Program-made: the position numbers and the translations under genes
NCBI GenBank assembly: GCA_023662725.1
Contig: JAMPIL010000001.1
Span: forward strand, 949,618 to 1,013,617
Reading direction: 5' to 3'
Length of the DNA stretch: 64,000 nt
Origin: Ruminococcus flavefaciens
Lineage (GTDB): Bacteria; Bacillota; Clostridia; Oscillospirales; Ruminococcaceae
The notes under the pieces: model-generated
What the model saw: the letters and a program-made list of their open reading frames with translations, nothing else
Told to the model about the DNA's origin: nothing
Databases searched by the model: none
In this document: positions 34,798-43,517 of the stretch, one piece after another
How the letters are laid out: each line of letters starts with the position of its first letter
Numbering within the stretch: position 1 is the stretch's first letter

Positions 34798-35775
34798 TCA
34801 GTTTTCAGCAGTACTGTAATCTTTGAAGCTGATATTCATGTCAACCTCGCCGTTTATTCCCGGAACTTTGCCCGTTGAGGAATACTGCCACATCTGATAA
34901 TCGTAGTAATATGTAGGCTTGTCACCGTATTCAGCGAGCCAGAAATCGTAACCCTGAAGCTTAGGCAGATCAAGCTTAAACATGGTTGTGTTTTTATTCT
35001 GATAGATCATTGGAGTATATCCGGCGGATTTGACACGCTCACAGAAGGAAATACAGGCATCTGCAAGATTATCGACCGTCATAGCATCAGTTCTTGCGGA
35101 GTCTCCGGTTATAAGTTCCCAGTCGAAAATAACCGGATACGTTATATTATACGGACGGATAGCGTCAATAACAGCGTCCGCTTCTTCGATAGCTTCTTCG
35201 GGATCAATAGCCTGAGAGAAGAAATAGACTCCTGTTTTGATTCCGGCAGCGTCGGCATTACGGAGATTTTGCTCAAATGTTGTATCAAGAACTATCTCGC
35301 CACCGCCGTATGTTCGATAGCCTATACGGATAATAGCAAATTCAATTCCCGCATTTTTTACGGCATTCCAGTCTATATCTCCCTGATGCTCTGAAACGTC
35401 TATTCCGGCGATAGAAGTTATCTCTTCGTTTTCCTTATAAAAAGCATAGCCGTTTCGTGTTACGAGAGAGTTCATATCAAGCGAACAGGCAGGAACGTCT
35501 GCAAAAACCGGCATAAAAACTTCTCCGTAAACGCTGTTTTGCATAAGTATCTTTTTTCCGTCGAGCTGATAGAAAGTTTCCTCTTTTTCGATAACAGGAC
35601 GTGTTCTCACTTCGCTGACTGAACCTCCGTTGACAGGAACAGCTTCGCCGTTTTCATCAAATTTTTCTTTAAGAAAGGAATTCCAGATAAGACCTCCCGA
35701 AAGAGCAGCAATTATCAGTGTTTCAATAATGCAAAGGGCTTTGAATTTATTACGTTTTGGTTTATTTTCAGACAT
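34798..35775 (-). CDS. Membrane-anchored GH25 muramidase
   Basis: A 325-residue protein with an N-terminal membrane anchor (FKALCIIETLIIAALSGG), a spacer and a C-terminal GH25 lysozyme domain (about 125-325) that cleaves the MurNAc-GlcNAc bond of peptidoglycan. GH25 motifs are GIDVSEHQGDIDW, EFAIIRIGYRTY and the catalytic VIFDWELI; YDFWLAEYG and MWQYSSTGKVPGI follow. The start at 35775 is chosen because GGAGG lies six bases upstream; an earlier codon at 35808 precedes it in frame. It probably acts in wall growth rather than as a phage lysin. The second GH25 at 46068 lacks an anchor. Confidence 0.88.
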   Translation of the reverse strand: MSENKPKRNKFKALCIIETLIIAALSGGLIWNSFLKEKFDENGEAVPVNGGSVSEVRTRPVIEKEETFYQLDGKKILMQNSVYGEVFMPVFADVPACSLDMNSLVTRNGYAFYKENEEITSIAGIDVSEHQGDIDWNAVKNAGIEFAIIRIGYRTYGGGEIVLDTTFEQNLRNADAAGIKTGVYFFSQAIDPEEAIEEADAVIDAIRPYNITYPVIFDWELITGDSARTDAMTVDNLADACISFCERVKSAGYTPMIYQNKNTTMFKLDLPKLQGYDFWLAEYGDKPTYYYDYQMWQYSSTGKVPGINGEVDMNISFKDYSTAEN

Positions 35776-35882
35776 TTTTTCCTCCGATTCGTTATTAGTG
35801 AGTATCATATTATTAATGATACCACATTTTCAGACTCTTGTAAACAGTTTTTGCAATATATTTGCATGATACCAAGAAAAAG

Positions 35883-35918
35883 GGACTGCTGTAATTATAT
35901 GCAGCAGTCCTTTTTTTA
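35883..35918. terminator. Bidirectional terminator after pheT
   Basis: GGACTGCTG and CAGCAGTCC form a nine-pair stem with a nine-base loop; TTTTTTT follows on the plus strand and CCCTTTTTCTT on the minus strand, the latter ending the pheS-pheT unit. Confidence 0.75.
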
Positions 35919-36040
35919 TAATATACTTAATTTTCTTTTTATTCTTTTCCCTGATACTTTGAATAAGCATAATAAACGTAATCAAAAGATAAAGAAATAT
36001 TTAATATTTCAAAGTTCTTGAGAGTCTTGGCTTTATCCGA

Positions 36041-38497
36041 TTATCCTCTTAATTCAGCTCCGATAGCAGACAGAGCTTTCAGTACACGCTTCATTGCGCC
36101 GTCAGCCTGTTCGTCCGTGAGAGTACCATCGTGAGAACGCATGGAGATAGAGTAAGAAACGCTCTTTTTACCAGCCTCGATCTGTTTTCCCTTATAAACG
36201 TCAAAGAGAGTAACTTTTTCCAGAATCTTACCCACAGCTCCCTTTATAGCCTTTTCAAGCTCAGCAACAGGAGTTTCGTCATCGCAGATAATGCTGAGAT
36301 CACGGGTTGTAGCAGGGAATTTCGGGAGAGGCTGATATGTTATCTTTTCAGCGGCACAGTTCATCATTTCAGCGATATTGAGCTTTGCGACGTAAGTTTT
36401 CACACCGATCTCATATGTTTCCTGAACTTCAGGATGAATTTCTCCCATGATTCCGATATGAATGCCGTCTTTGAGAATAACTGCGCTTCTTCCCGGATGA
36501 AGAGCGTATTTTTCATCGAAAACTTCGCAGTCTCCGGCACGGACATATTCAACTCCGCTGATATTCATTTCGTCAAGAAGCTGTTCAACGATACCCTTGA
36601 GAGTGTAGAAATCAGCGTCTCCGCCGTACATTCCGATAGTGATATTCTGCGGCTCATCGGGAAGAGAATATTCGTATTTATGCTTCTCCCTGCCATTGCT
36701 TGCAAGAATTTCACCGTTAATATAAGGCTTTTCTTCCTGCGCCGGCAGATATTCCTTAGCAATTTCAAAGAGACAAGCTTTTTCGTTTCTGTTATTGTAG
36801 TTGAAAGAAAGAACATCGAGCATCGAGGGGATAGTAGAGGTTCTCATAACGCTGGTATCTTCTCCGAGCGGATTAACGATTTTAACAGTTCTGCGGAGCT
36901 TGCTGTCTTGAGGAAGCTTTATCTTATCGAAATATTTAGGAGAAACGAACGAGTATGTTGCAATTTCGTATCCTCCGAGAGCAACTGCTGCGTTTCTGAG
37001 AGTGCGGATAAATTTCTGCTCATCAGTGTATTCAGCCTTGGCAACACCTCTGAAATCGGTTGACGGAATATTGTTGTAACCGTAAATTCTTGCAACTTCT
37101 TCCGCAATATCGGCTTTGCATTCGATATCGATTCTGAATGACGGAGCAATAACTTTGCCGTTTTCAACCTTGAAATCAAGGCGGCTGAGATACTCGATCA
37201 TGTCTGTTTCTGGAATATCAGTTCCGAGGAAGCTGTTTATCCAGTCTGCGCTGAAATCAACGGAAGCAGGAGTTTTATCCGTATAATCGCAGTCGATAAC
37301 GGTATTAACTACCTCTCCTGCGCCAAGAAGTTCTACAAGCTCAAAAGCTCTTTTAAGACAGGTCATGGAGACAAGACGATCAACTCCCTTTTCATAGCGT
37401 GAAGAAGCGTCTGATTTAAGACCAAGCTTTTTGGAAGTGCGGCGAACCTGTGAAGGCTCGAAGTAAGCGGATTCAAATACAACAATTGTAGTATCGTCCA
37501 TAATACCGCTGTATTCTCCGCCCATGATTCCGGCAACAGCAACAGGCTTTTTCTCGTCAGCGATAACGAGCATATCGTCGGAAAGTTCACGCTCAACACC
37601 GTCAAGAGTCATGATTTTTTCACCGTTTACAGCGTTGCGGACGTTGATATGCGAACCCTCGACATAACGAAGATCGAAAGCGTGCATAGGCTGACCGTAT
37701 TCGAGCATTACATAGTTTGTGATATCGACAAAATTGTTGATAGGACGTACTCCGCTTGCACGAAGTCTTTCTCTCATCCAGCGTGGAGACGGTTCTATTT
37801 TAACATTTTTAACGATACCGGCACAATAACGCTGACACTTTTCGGTGTTGATGATATCGACCTTGAGGAAATCGTTCACATCGCCGTCAACGCCCTTGAA
37901 TTCCGGAGCTTTAACATTCAGCGGAAGATTGTAAGTTGCAGCGGTTTCTCTTGCAAGACCGATAACGCTCAGGCAGTCCGGACGGTTTGAAGTAATCTCG
38001 AATTCGACTGAAGTATCGTCAAGACCTATGGCCGATCTGATATCCTGACCGATCTGGCAGTCTTCCTGCATGATGAAGATACCGTCCTCGATAGCGTAAG
38101 GGAAATCACGCTTATCAAGACCAAGTTCACCAAGCGAGCAGAGCATTCCGTTTGATTCAACTCCACGAAGCTTGCCCTTTTTGATCTTGATTCCGCCGGG
38201 AAGAGTCGATCCGTCAAGAGCAACGGGAACTATATCTCCGGCATTAACGTTTGAAGCTCCCGTAACGATCTGGATAGGAGCTTCCTTGCCGACCTCTACC
38301 TGACAAACAACAAGGTGGTCGGAATTTTCGTGGGGAACGACCGAGAGGAGCTTTCCCACAACAACGTTGGAAATTTCTTTTCCCTCGATCTCATAGCACT
38401 CAACCTTAGAGCCGCTCATAGTAAGAGCATGGCAGTAATCTTTTATCGGCATATCGGCTTTAACGTAATCGTTAAGCCATTTCATAGATAAATTCAT
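36041..38497 (-). CDS. pheT: Phenylalanyl-tRNA synthetase beta subunit
   Basis: The beta subunit of the alpha2-beta2 class II enzyme, 818 residues. The N-terminal EMAP/OB-type tRNA-binding domain contains HLVVCQVEVGKEAPIQIVTG. B3/4 editing (PINNFVDITNYVMLEYGQP), B5 (KAPEFKG upstream, DIECKADIAEEVARIYGYNN) and the C-terminal anticodon-binding FDX-ACB domain (PLPKFPATTRDLSIICD) are all present. AAAGGA precedes the ATG. It is separated from pheS by an unrelated membrane protein gene, which is unusual. Confidence 0.95.
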   Translation of the reverse strand: MNLSMKWLNDYVKADMPIKDYCHALTMSGSKVECYEIEGKEISNVVVGKLLSVVPHENSDHLVVCQVEVGKEAPIQIVTGASNVNAGDIVPVALDGSTLPGGIKIKKGKLRGVESNGMLCSLGELGLDKRDFPYAIEDGIFIMQEDCQIGQDIRSAIGLDDTSVEFEITSNRPDCLSVIGLARETAATYNLPLNVKAPEFKGVDGDVNDFLKVDIINTEKCQRYCAGIVKNVKIEPSPRWMRERLRASGVRPINNFVDITNYVMLEYGQPMHAFDLRYVEGSHINVRNAVNGEKIMTLDGVERELSDDMLVIADEKKPVAVAGIMGGEYSGIMDDTTIVVFESAYFEPSQVRRTSKKLGLKSDASSRYEKGVDRLVSMTCLKRAFELVELLGAGEVVNTVIDCDYTDKTPASVDFSADWINSFLGTDIPETDMIEYLSRLDFKVENGKVIAPSFRIDIECKADIAEEVARIYGYNNIPSTDFRGVAKAEYTDEQKFIRTLRNAAVALGGYEIATYSFVSPKYFDKIKLPQDSKLRRTVKIVNPLGEDTSVMRTSTIPSMLDVLSFNYNNRNEKACLFEIAKEYLPAQEEKPYINGEILASNGREKHKYEYSLPDEPQNITIGMYGGDADFYTLKGIVEQLLDEMNISGVEYVRAGDCEVFDEKYALHPGRSAVILKDGIHIGIMGEIHPEVQETYEIGVKTYVAKLNIAEMMNCAAEKITYQPLPKFPATTRDLSIICDDETPVAELEKAIKGAVGKILEKVTLFDVYKGKQIEAGKKSVSYSISMRSHDGTLTDEQADGAMKRVLKALSAIGAELRG

Positions 38498-38515
38498 AAC
38501 TTTTTCCTTTCTATT

Positions 38516-39073
38516 TTATGGTTCGTTATAAACGTTGATATTATTATTTTTTTTCGTAAAACGCTTTATTACGCTTCGGCATAGTCTTTCGCTGTCACCG
38601 ACAGGTATTACCGTGCTTCTGAATCCATAGCTTACCCTTATTAAATAGCAGCCGTATAACGGAATGAGCGTACCTCGTCTGATCGGATAGAACGCCTTTC
38701 TTCCTATACCGACAGAAGCGGTCTGAACGCTGATTGAACTGATTTTTTCATACGGAACTTTTCTTAATTTTCTCAGATCGAAAAAATAATCCGAAAACCA
38801 GTAAAATCTGTCCTTCATTTTATAGGAGCTTTTTCGGAAGTAGTGCTCCGGCTCTTCGGGAAGTTCGGCGAGAAATTTTCTCAGGCGGAGAATGTATATG
38901 CTCTGCCATAAAACCGCAGTCACGAACGGCAATGCAATGACCATACATACGATCAGAACGTTTTTGACAGAAGTTCTGCCGGCATTTGAAAAAATGATCA
39001 TCAGCGCAGCTAAAGCGTCAATAATGAGAAAAACAACTGAAAATGTTATTATATTCCTGCTTCGCTTAAACAT
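38516..39073 (-). CDS. Two-helix membrane protein between pheS and pheT
   Basis: A 185-residue protein with two N-terminal membrane helices (ITFSVVFLIIDALAALMIIF and VLIVCMVIALPFVTAVLW) and a basic cytoplasmic part that reads like a PH-domain fold (VPYEKISSISVQTASVGIGR, TLIPLYGCYLIRVSYG). Its ATG overlaps the pheS stop by one base (TGATG), so it is translated with the synthetase. It probably reflects gene insertion into the operon. No function is assignable. Confidence 0.65.
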   Translation of the reverse strand: MFKRSRNIITFSVVFLIIDALAALMIIFSNAGRTSVKNVLIVCMVIALPFVTAVLWQSIYILRLRKFLAELPEEPEHYFRKSSYKMKDRFYWFSDYFFDLRKLRKVPYEKISSISVQTASVGIGRKAFYPIRRGTLIPLYGCYLIRVSYGFRSTVIPVGDSERLCRSVIKRFTKKNNNINVYNEP

Positions 39074-40101
39074 CAGAACTGTTCTAAGAATCTTACATCG
39101 TTCTCATAAAGCAGACGGAGATCGTTTATATTATAACGTCCCATAACCATACGTTCAAGACCCATACCGAATGCGAATCCGGAGTAAACATTGCTGTCGA
39201 TACCGCAGTTTTCGAGAACCTTCGGATGAACCATACCTGCGCCAAGAAGCTCGATATATCCCTCGTCCTTACACATAGAGCAGCCTTCGCCGCCGCAGTT
39301 GAAGCAGCTTATATCAACTTCGCAGCTTGGCTCTGTGAACGGGAAGTGATGCGGACGGAAACGGAGCTTGCAGTCGTTGCCGTAGAGCTTTTTCATGAGC
39401 ATTTCAAGAGTTCCCTTTAAATCGGACATTGTGATGCCCTTATCAACAACGAGTCCCTCTATCTGGTGGAAAAGCGGGGAGTGAGTAGCGTCTACAGCGT
39501 CCGAACGGAAAACTCTTCCGGGAGAAATAATGCGGATAGGCGGCTTCTGATTTTCCATAACGTGAACCTGAACCGATGATGTCTGAGTACGGAGGAGTAC
39601 GGTTTCATCTGTTCCGTCAATATAGAAAGTATCCTGAGTGTCTCTTGCCGGATGATCGGGCGGAAGATTAAGAGCCTCGAAAACATGGTAATCGTCGTCT
39701 ATTTCCGGACCGTCAGCAATTTCAAATCCAAGTCCAAGGAAAATTTCACGAATTTCGTTTTCAACCTTTGTAAGCGGATGAAGCTTACCGAATGGAGCGT
39801 ATTTTCCGGGAAGCGTAATGTCGATGGATTCTTCCTTGATCTTAGCGGCCTGAGCGTCTGCTTTAAGGGAATCGAGCTTGCTTTTCAGAGCGTCCTCGAT
39901 ATCGGCTCTAACCTTGTTTGCAAGCTGACCGATAACCGGTCTTTCTTCTGCCGAAAGCTTACCCATTTGTTTGAGGATAGCGGTAAGTTCTCCTTTTTTT
40001 CCGAGATATTTGATTCTCAGATCGTCCAGAGCCTTGATCTCAGTGCAGGAATCAAGCTCCTGTTTAGCCAGCGATTCAATTTTTTCAAGCTGTTCTTTCA
40101 A
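39073..40101 (-). CDS. pheS: Phenylalanyl-tRNA synthetase alpha subunit
   Basis: The catalytic subunit attaching Phe to tRNA-Phe, 342 residues. An N-terminal coiled coil (IKALDDLRIKYLGKKGELT) is followed by the class II core: motif 2 RIISPGRVFRSDAVDATHSP, the FHQIEGLVVDKG loop, and motif 3 AFGMGLERMVMGRYNINDLR. The start is set at TTG 40101, nine bases after CAGGAG; another in-frame TTG at 40110 lies too close. Expression is probably controlled by the T-box leader upstream. Confidence 0.95.
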   Translation of the reverse strand: MKEQLEKIESLAKQELDSCTEIKALDDLRIKYLGKKGELTAILKQMGKLSAEERPVIGQLANKVRADIEDALKSKLDSLKADAQAAKIKEESIDITLPGKYAPFGKLHPLTKVENEIREIFLGLGFEIADGPEIDDDYHVFEALNLPPDHPARDTQDTFYIDGTDETVLLRTQTSSVQVHVMENQKPPIRIISPGRVFRSDAVDATHSPLFHQIEGLVVDKGITMSDLKGTLEMLMKKLYGNDCKLRFRPHHFPFTEPSCEVDISCFNCGGEGCSMCKDEGYIELLGAGMVHPKVLENCGIDSNVYSGFAFGMGLERMVMGRYNINDLRLLYENDVRFLEQF

Positions 40102-40141
40102 AATAATCAACTCCTGAATATAATATTTTATGTGCAGGCAA

Positions 40142-40385
40142 ATAAAAAGATCCTGTCCAACAGGACAAGATCTGAATCTTGCTTATAACCACCTATTGCC
40201 ACAGGAGAGCCGACACTCTCTTGTCTTTAACGCAGACCTACGTCGGGATCTAATGAGCCGCAAGACCGTTCAAAACCGCCCCTCGTGAGTGAACTTCAAT
40301 TTGTTCTGCGCCAAAGCGTTTCCACCAATCCGCTTCTCTCTGAATACGACTTTACAAACTTACTCTCTCAGTCATCGGGTTACTA
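40142..40385 (-). promoter_or_regulatory. T-box leader (phenylalanine)
   Basis: The minus-strand leader of pheS has the parts of a T-box riboswitch in order: AGAGAGAAGCGG and GGTGGAAACGC (stem I side), a TTC triplet at 40291-40293 that fits a Phe specifier codon, the antiterminator box AATAGGTGGTTATAAGC (40181-40197), and a terminator stem AGATCTTGTCC/GGACAGGATCT (40148-40173) followed by TTTTTATTT. Uncharged tRNA-Phe would bind and allow readthrough into pheS. The match is by eye. Confidence 0.85.
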
Positions 40386-40391
40386 AATAAT

Positions 40392-40420
40392 ATTATAAAC
40401 GCAAAATTAAAAAAAATCAA
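40392..40420 (-). promoter_or_regulatory. Promoter of the pheS T-box unit
   Basis: TTGATT (40415-40420) and TATAAT (40392-40397) on the minus strand, 17 bases apart, directly upstream of the T-box leader. Confidence 0.7.
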
Positions 40421-40429
40421 GTACTTTTA

Positions 40430-40458
40430 TTGAATTTTGAGGAAATTTATGATATTAT
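40430..40458 (+). promoter_or_regulatory. Promoter of the 40500 gene
   Basis: TTGAAT (40430-40435) and TATTAT (40453-40458) with a 17-base spacer. It lies back to back with the pheS promoter, ten bases apart. Confidence 0.55.
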
Positions 40459-40499
40459 ATAAAGTAGTAAAGATTTTTTAATTCAGGAGTGTTGAAACT

Positions 40500-41024
40500 A
40501 TGGATAATTTTGCAGAACAGCTTGTTAAACGAAACGAAACCAAATCAGACAAAACAAGAAGGATAGCCACAATAATAACCGGCAGTCTTTTTACATTGTG
40601 TATCGTACTTTTTGCTTTTTTGCAGATCGGGCAGCCGCTTCTTGCTCTTATGGGATTCGTTCTCGCCGTTGCAGCCGGATACGGAACATATTTCCTCGTT
40701 CAAGGCTCTTACGTTGAGTATGAATACACATTCACAAACGGAGAGCTTGATGTGGACAAGATAATTGCAAGAAAAAAGAGAACCGCTTTGCTCAGCGTTC
40801 CGGTAAGAACCTTCACCGCTTTCGGAAAATATACCGAAGATATGGAGGAAACCGAGGATATGACCGTTGTTATTGCATCAGATAATATTATTTCCCGTGA
40901 ATATTATGCTGATTTTGAGCATACGGAATACGGAAAAACAAGACTTATTTTTGTTCCGGATGAGAGAATGCTTGAAAACATAAAAAAGACTCTTCCTGCA
41001 AAAATTCGCAGCGAGCTGAAATGA
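40500..41024 (+). CDS. Small membrane protein, possibly DUF6106-like
   Basis: A 174-residue protein: a basic cytoplasmic N-terminus, two adjacent hydrophobic segments (ATIITGSLFTLCIVLFAFLQ, LLALMGFVLAVAAGYGTYFL) and a C-terminal beta-rich domain (YEYTFTNGELDVDKIIARKK, RLIFVPDERMLENIKKTLP). This resembles the DUF6106 proteins of Ruminococcaceae and the PH-like bPH_2 group, though I cannot verify it. It may share a transcript with the NAD(P)HX repair gene 51 bases downstream. Confidence 0.65.
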   Translation: MDNFAEQLVKRNETKSDKTRRIATIITGSLFTLCIVLFAFLQIGQPLLALMGFVLAVAAGYGTYFLVQGSYVEYEYTFTNGELDVDKIIARKKRTALLSVPVRTFTAFGKYTEDMEETEDMTVVIASDNIISREYYADFEHTEYGKTRLIFVPDERMLENIKKTLPAKIRSELK

Positions 41025-41075
41025 TATGATACCCTTAGCACGAAAATGTAGTTATTATAAAGGAGGATAGTTTTT

Positions 41076-42785
41076 ATGAGAATCGTTACCCCAAAACAAA
41101 TGAGCGAAATTGAGGATAATTCTGAAAAGCTAGGCGTTTCAAAGAAAAAATTAATGGAAAATGCCGGAAAGGTTCTTGCAGAGCATATTGATAATTACTG
41201 CCGTCAGAACAACGATATTCCGACGGAAGAAAAATCAATAGTTTTTCTTGCAGGAAAGGGAAACAACGGCGGAGACTGTTTTGCGGCGGCTAATATTCTT
41301 GTTTACAGGGGATATAAAGTCACCGTTATAAACGTCGGCGCACCTCCGTCGACAGAACTTTCAAAGGAAATGTTTGCCGGACTTCCGGATGATCATATTG
41401 AATTTATTGAGGGATACCGCAGTGAAAACGTAAGTGCGGCTATCGAAGCGGCAGAACTTGATTACATGACCATTCCTGCCGTTAAGGATATTAATGTTTC
41501 CGACGGAAAAAGCGGCAAAAATCCTCTCGAAAATATTCTTATGCAGGAAAAACGCCGTATGAGTCTTATAAAAAGCGCTGTTTTATGCGCATATGTGATT
41601 GTTGACGGAGTTTACGGAACAGGTTTCAGAGATCATCTTGATAAGAATATCGCCGGAATTTTCGCTATCAGTTCAAGTGCATACAGGATCGCCGTGGATG
41701 TTCCGAGCGGAGGAAACAGCGTTACCGGAGCAGTTTCTTTCGGCTCTTTCGAGGCGGACGAAACAATCACTTTCGGATTTCTTAAAACAGGTATGACGCA
41801 GTATCCTCTTAAGAAATACTGCGGAAAGATAACGGTTGCCGATATCGGACTGCCGAAAAAATCTGTTGATATTCTTGACGGCGAAAGAAAATATTACCGA
41901 ATTGAAAGAAATTACCTCGCAAGTTTTCCTCCGAAACGTGAAAAAGATGCTCACAAGGGAACTTTCGGAACAGTTCTCGTTATCGCAGGTTCTTCTTCAA
42001 TGAGAGGTGCGGCGGCTTTTGCGGCTTTGGGAGCTTTAAGAAGCGGAGCAGGTCTTGTTCGTGTAGCTTCTGTCGAAAAATGTATAGATACCGTCGCCGC
42101 ACTTGTTCCGGAGGCTACATACCTTGAGCTTGAATGCGATGATTACGGATATATGCTCTATGACAGCAGCGTTTCTCAACTTCTTGACGCAATGACCGGT
42201 GCTGACGCTGTTGTTATTGGATGCGGAATGGGAGTTACTCCCGATACTATAGCCTTAATGAAGTTTGTTGTCAAAAATGCAAAATGTCCCATAATTATTG
42301 ACGCAGATGGAATAAATTGCATTGCTTCGGACATAGATATTTTACTGGGAAAGAAATCGGACATAGTTCTAACTCCTCATGTCGGAGAAATGGCAAGACT
42401 TCTTAACTGCGATAATGCAATGATTTCAGCTAACCGTATTGCAGTTGTGGAAAAATATGCCGAAAAATACGGAATAACCGTTGTGCTGAAGGGAGCAGGT
42501 ACTCTTGTTGCCAACGGAAGAGCAACGGCGGTAAATCATACCGGAAATCCCGGAATGAGCGTTGGCGGAAGCGGAGATGTTCTTGCAGGAGTTATAGCTT
42601 CCATTGCTGCTCAGGGATGCTCGGTTTTCGACAGTGCCTGCGCCGGAGTTTATATACACGGTCTTGCAGGGGATGCTGCGTCTGAAAAATTTGGTATGGA
42701 AGCTATGCTGCCGAGAGATATAATCTCCTGTTTGTCCGATTCATTCAGGATGCTTAAAGAAAAACAAGGAAAAAAATCAAAGTAA
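41076..42785 (+). CDS. nnr: Bifunctional NAD(P)H-hydrate epimerase / ADP-dependent dehydratase
   Basis: A 569-residue fusion that repairs damaged NAD(P)H: the N-terminal YjeF_N domain epimerises S/R-NAD(P)HX and the C-terminal ribokinase-like domain dehydrates it using ADP. Motifs include LAGKGNNGGDCFAAANIL near residue 62, VDVPSGGNSVTG, and in the dehydratase KGTFGTVLVIAGSSSMRGAA, TPHVGEMARLL and the catalytic GMSVGGSGDVLAGVIAS. AGGAGG precedes the ATG. The fused form is standard in bacteria. Confidence 0.93.
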   Translation: MRIVTPKQMSEIEDNSEKLGVSKKKLMENAGKVLAEHIDNYCRQNNDIPTEEKSIVFLAGKGNNGGDCFAAANILVYRGYKVTVINVGAPPSTELSKEMFAGLPDDHIEFIEGYRSENVSAAIEAAELDYMTIPAVKDINVSDGKSGKNPLENILMQEKRRMSLIKSAVLCAYVIVDGVYGTGFRDHLDKNIAGIFAISSSAYRIAVDVPSGGNSVTGAVSFGSFEADETITFGFLKTGMTQYPLKKYCGKITVADIGLPKKSVDILDGERKYYRIERNYLASFPPKREKDAHKGTFGTVLVIAGSSSMRGAAAFAALGALRSGAGLVRVASVEKCIDTVAALVPEATYLELECDDYGYMLYDSSVSQLLDAMTGADAVVIGCGMGVTPDTIALMKFVVKNAKCPIIIDADGINCIASDIDILLGKKSDIVLTPHVGEMARLLNCDNAMISANRIAVVEKYAEKYGITVVLKGAGTLVANGRATAVNHTGNPGMSVGGSGDVLAGVIASIAAQGCSVFDSACAGVYIHGLAGDAASEKFGMEAMLPRDIISCLSDSFRMLKEKQGKKSK

Positions 42786-42845
42786 ATTGATTCAACAGAA
42801 CGGATGTATAATTTTTTAATATTTAAAATGAATGGAGAAGATATT

Positions 42846-43472
42846 ATGAAAAGAATTATTACATTCGCTCTGACTGTTTTAACGGTATTATGTTTCGTAT
42901 CTTGTTCAATGCCGCTGAAAAGCTCTGTTTCGAGGAAAAATGGTCTTGACTGTGCGTTTCAGGCAGAGGTGAGCATTTCCCTTGATCGGCTTCAGGCGGA
43001 GGGAATCGTGAAGCGTTTTGGTTCGGGAGCATGGGAAATCGAATTTTCCTCACCCAATACTTTAAGCGGAGTCAAGCTTGAATTCAGTGAGGGAAACACT
43101 TCGGCGTCGTATAAGGGACTTAGTTTTTCCGTACCGCAGTCGGCTGTGCCTGTTCGTGCAATGATGCTCAATCTCATCAAGGCCGTTGACGAGAATGCAA
43201 AGCTGGAGGAGCTTAAGGGCGAAGAAAGGGACGATTCTCTTGAAATAAGCGGAGAGCTTGAGGGCGGAAAATATCTGCTTATCGTTGACAAAGACGGAAG
43301 ATTGATCGGTTTTGAAATGGACAATAATAAGCTTAAAATGACCTTTACAGAGCTTACTCTTATTGACGAAAAAGCTCCGTCATCTTCTGAAACAACAACG
43401 GAAAGTTCGGAGGAATCAACAGAAGAGGCAACGGACGAGACAACAACAGAAACAACAACTGCTTCTGAATAA
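42846..43472 (+). CDS. Lipoprotein of unknown function
   Basis: A 208-residue protein with a lipobox signal (MKRIITFALTVLTVLCFVSC) and a beta-rich body containing SGAWEIEFSSPNTLSGVKLE and LLIVDKDGRLIGFEMD, ending in a Ser/Thr/Glu tail. ATG 42846 follows TGGAGAAG; a start at 42804 in the same frame lacks a site. The body reads like the outer-leaflet lipid-localisation type (LolA/LolB-like) of small beta proteins, which is weak inference. A terminator follows. Confidence 0.7.
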   Translation: MKRIITFALTVLTVLCFVSCSMPLKSSVSRKNGLDCAFQAEVSISLDRLQAEGIVKRFGSGAWEIEFSSPNTLSGVKLEFSEGNTSASYKGLSFSVPQSAVPVRAMMLNLIKAVDENAKLEELKGEERDDSLEISGELEGGKYLLIVDKDGRLIGFEMDNNKLKMTFTELTLIDEKAPSSSETTTESSEESTEEATDETTTETTTASE

Positions 43473-43483
43473 TGATCGTATGA

Positions 43484-43515
43484 ATAAGGACGAACTCATA
43501 ATAAGTTCGTCCTTA
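43484..43515. terminator. Bidirectional terminator
   Basis: ATAAGGACGAACT and AGTTCGTCCTTAT form a 13-pair stem with a short loop, with T-rich tails on both sides, between the convergent lipoprotein and metallopeptidase-like genes. Confidence 0.8.
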
Positions 43516-43517
43516 TC

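Noticed and set aside
36131-37063. Plus-strand ORF of 310 codons
   Set aside because: It is antisense to pheT, whose domains are intact across the whole interval.
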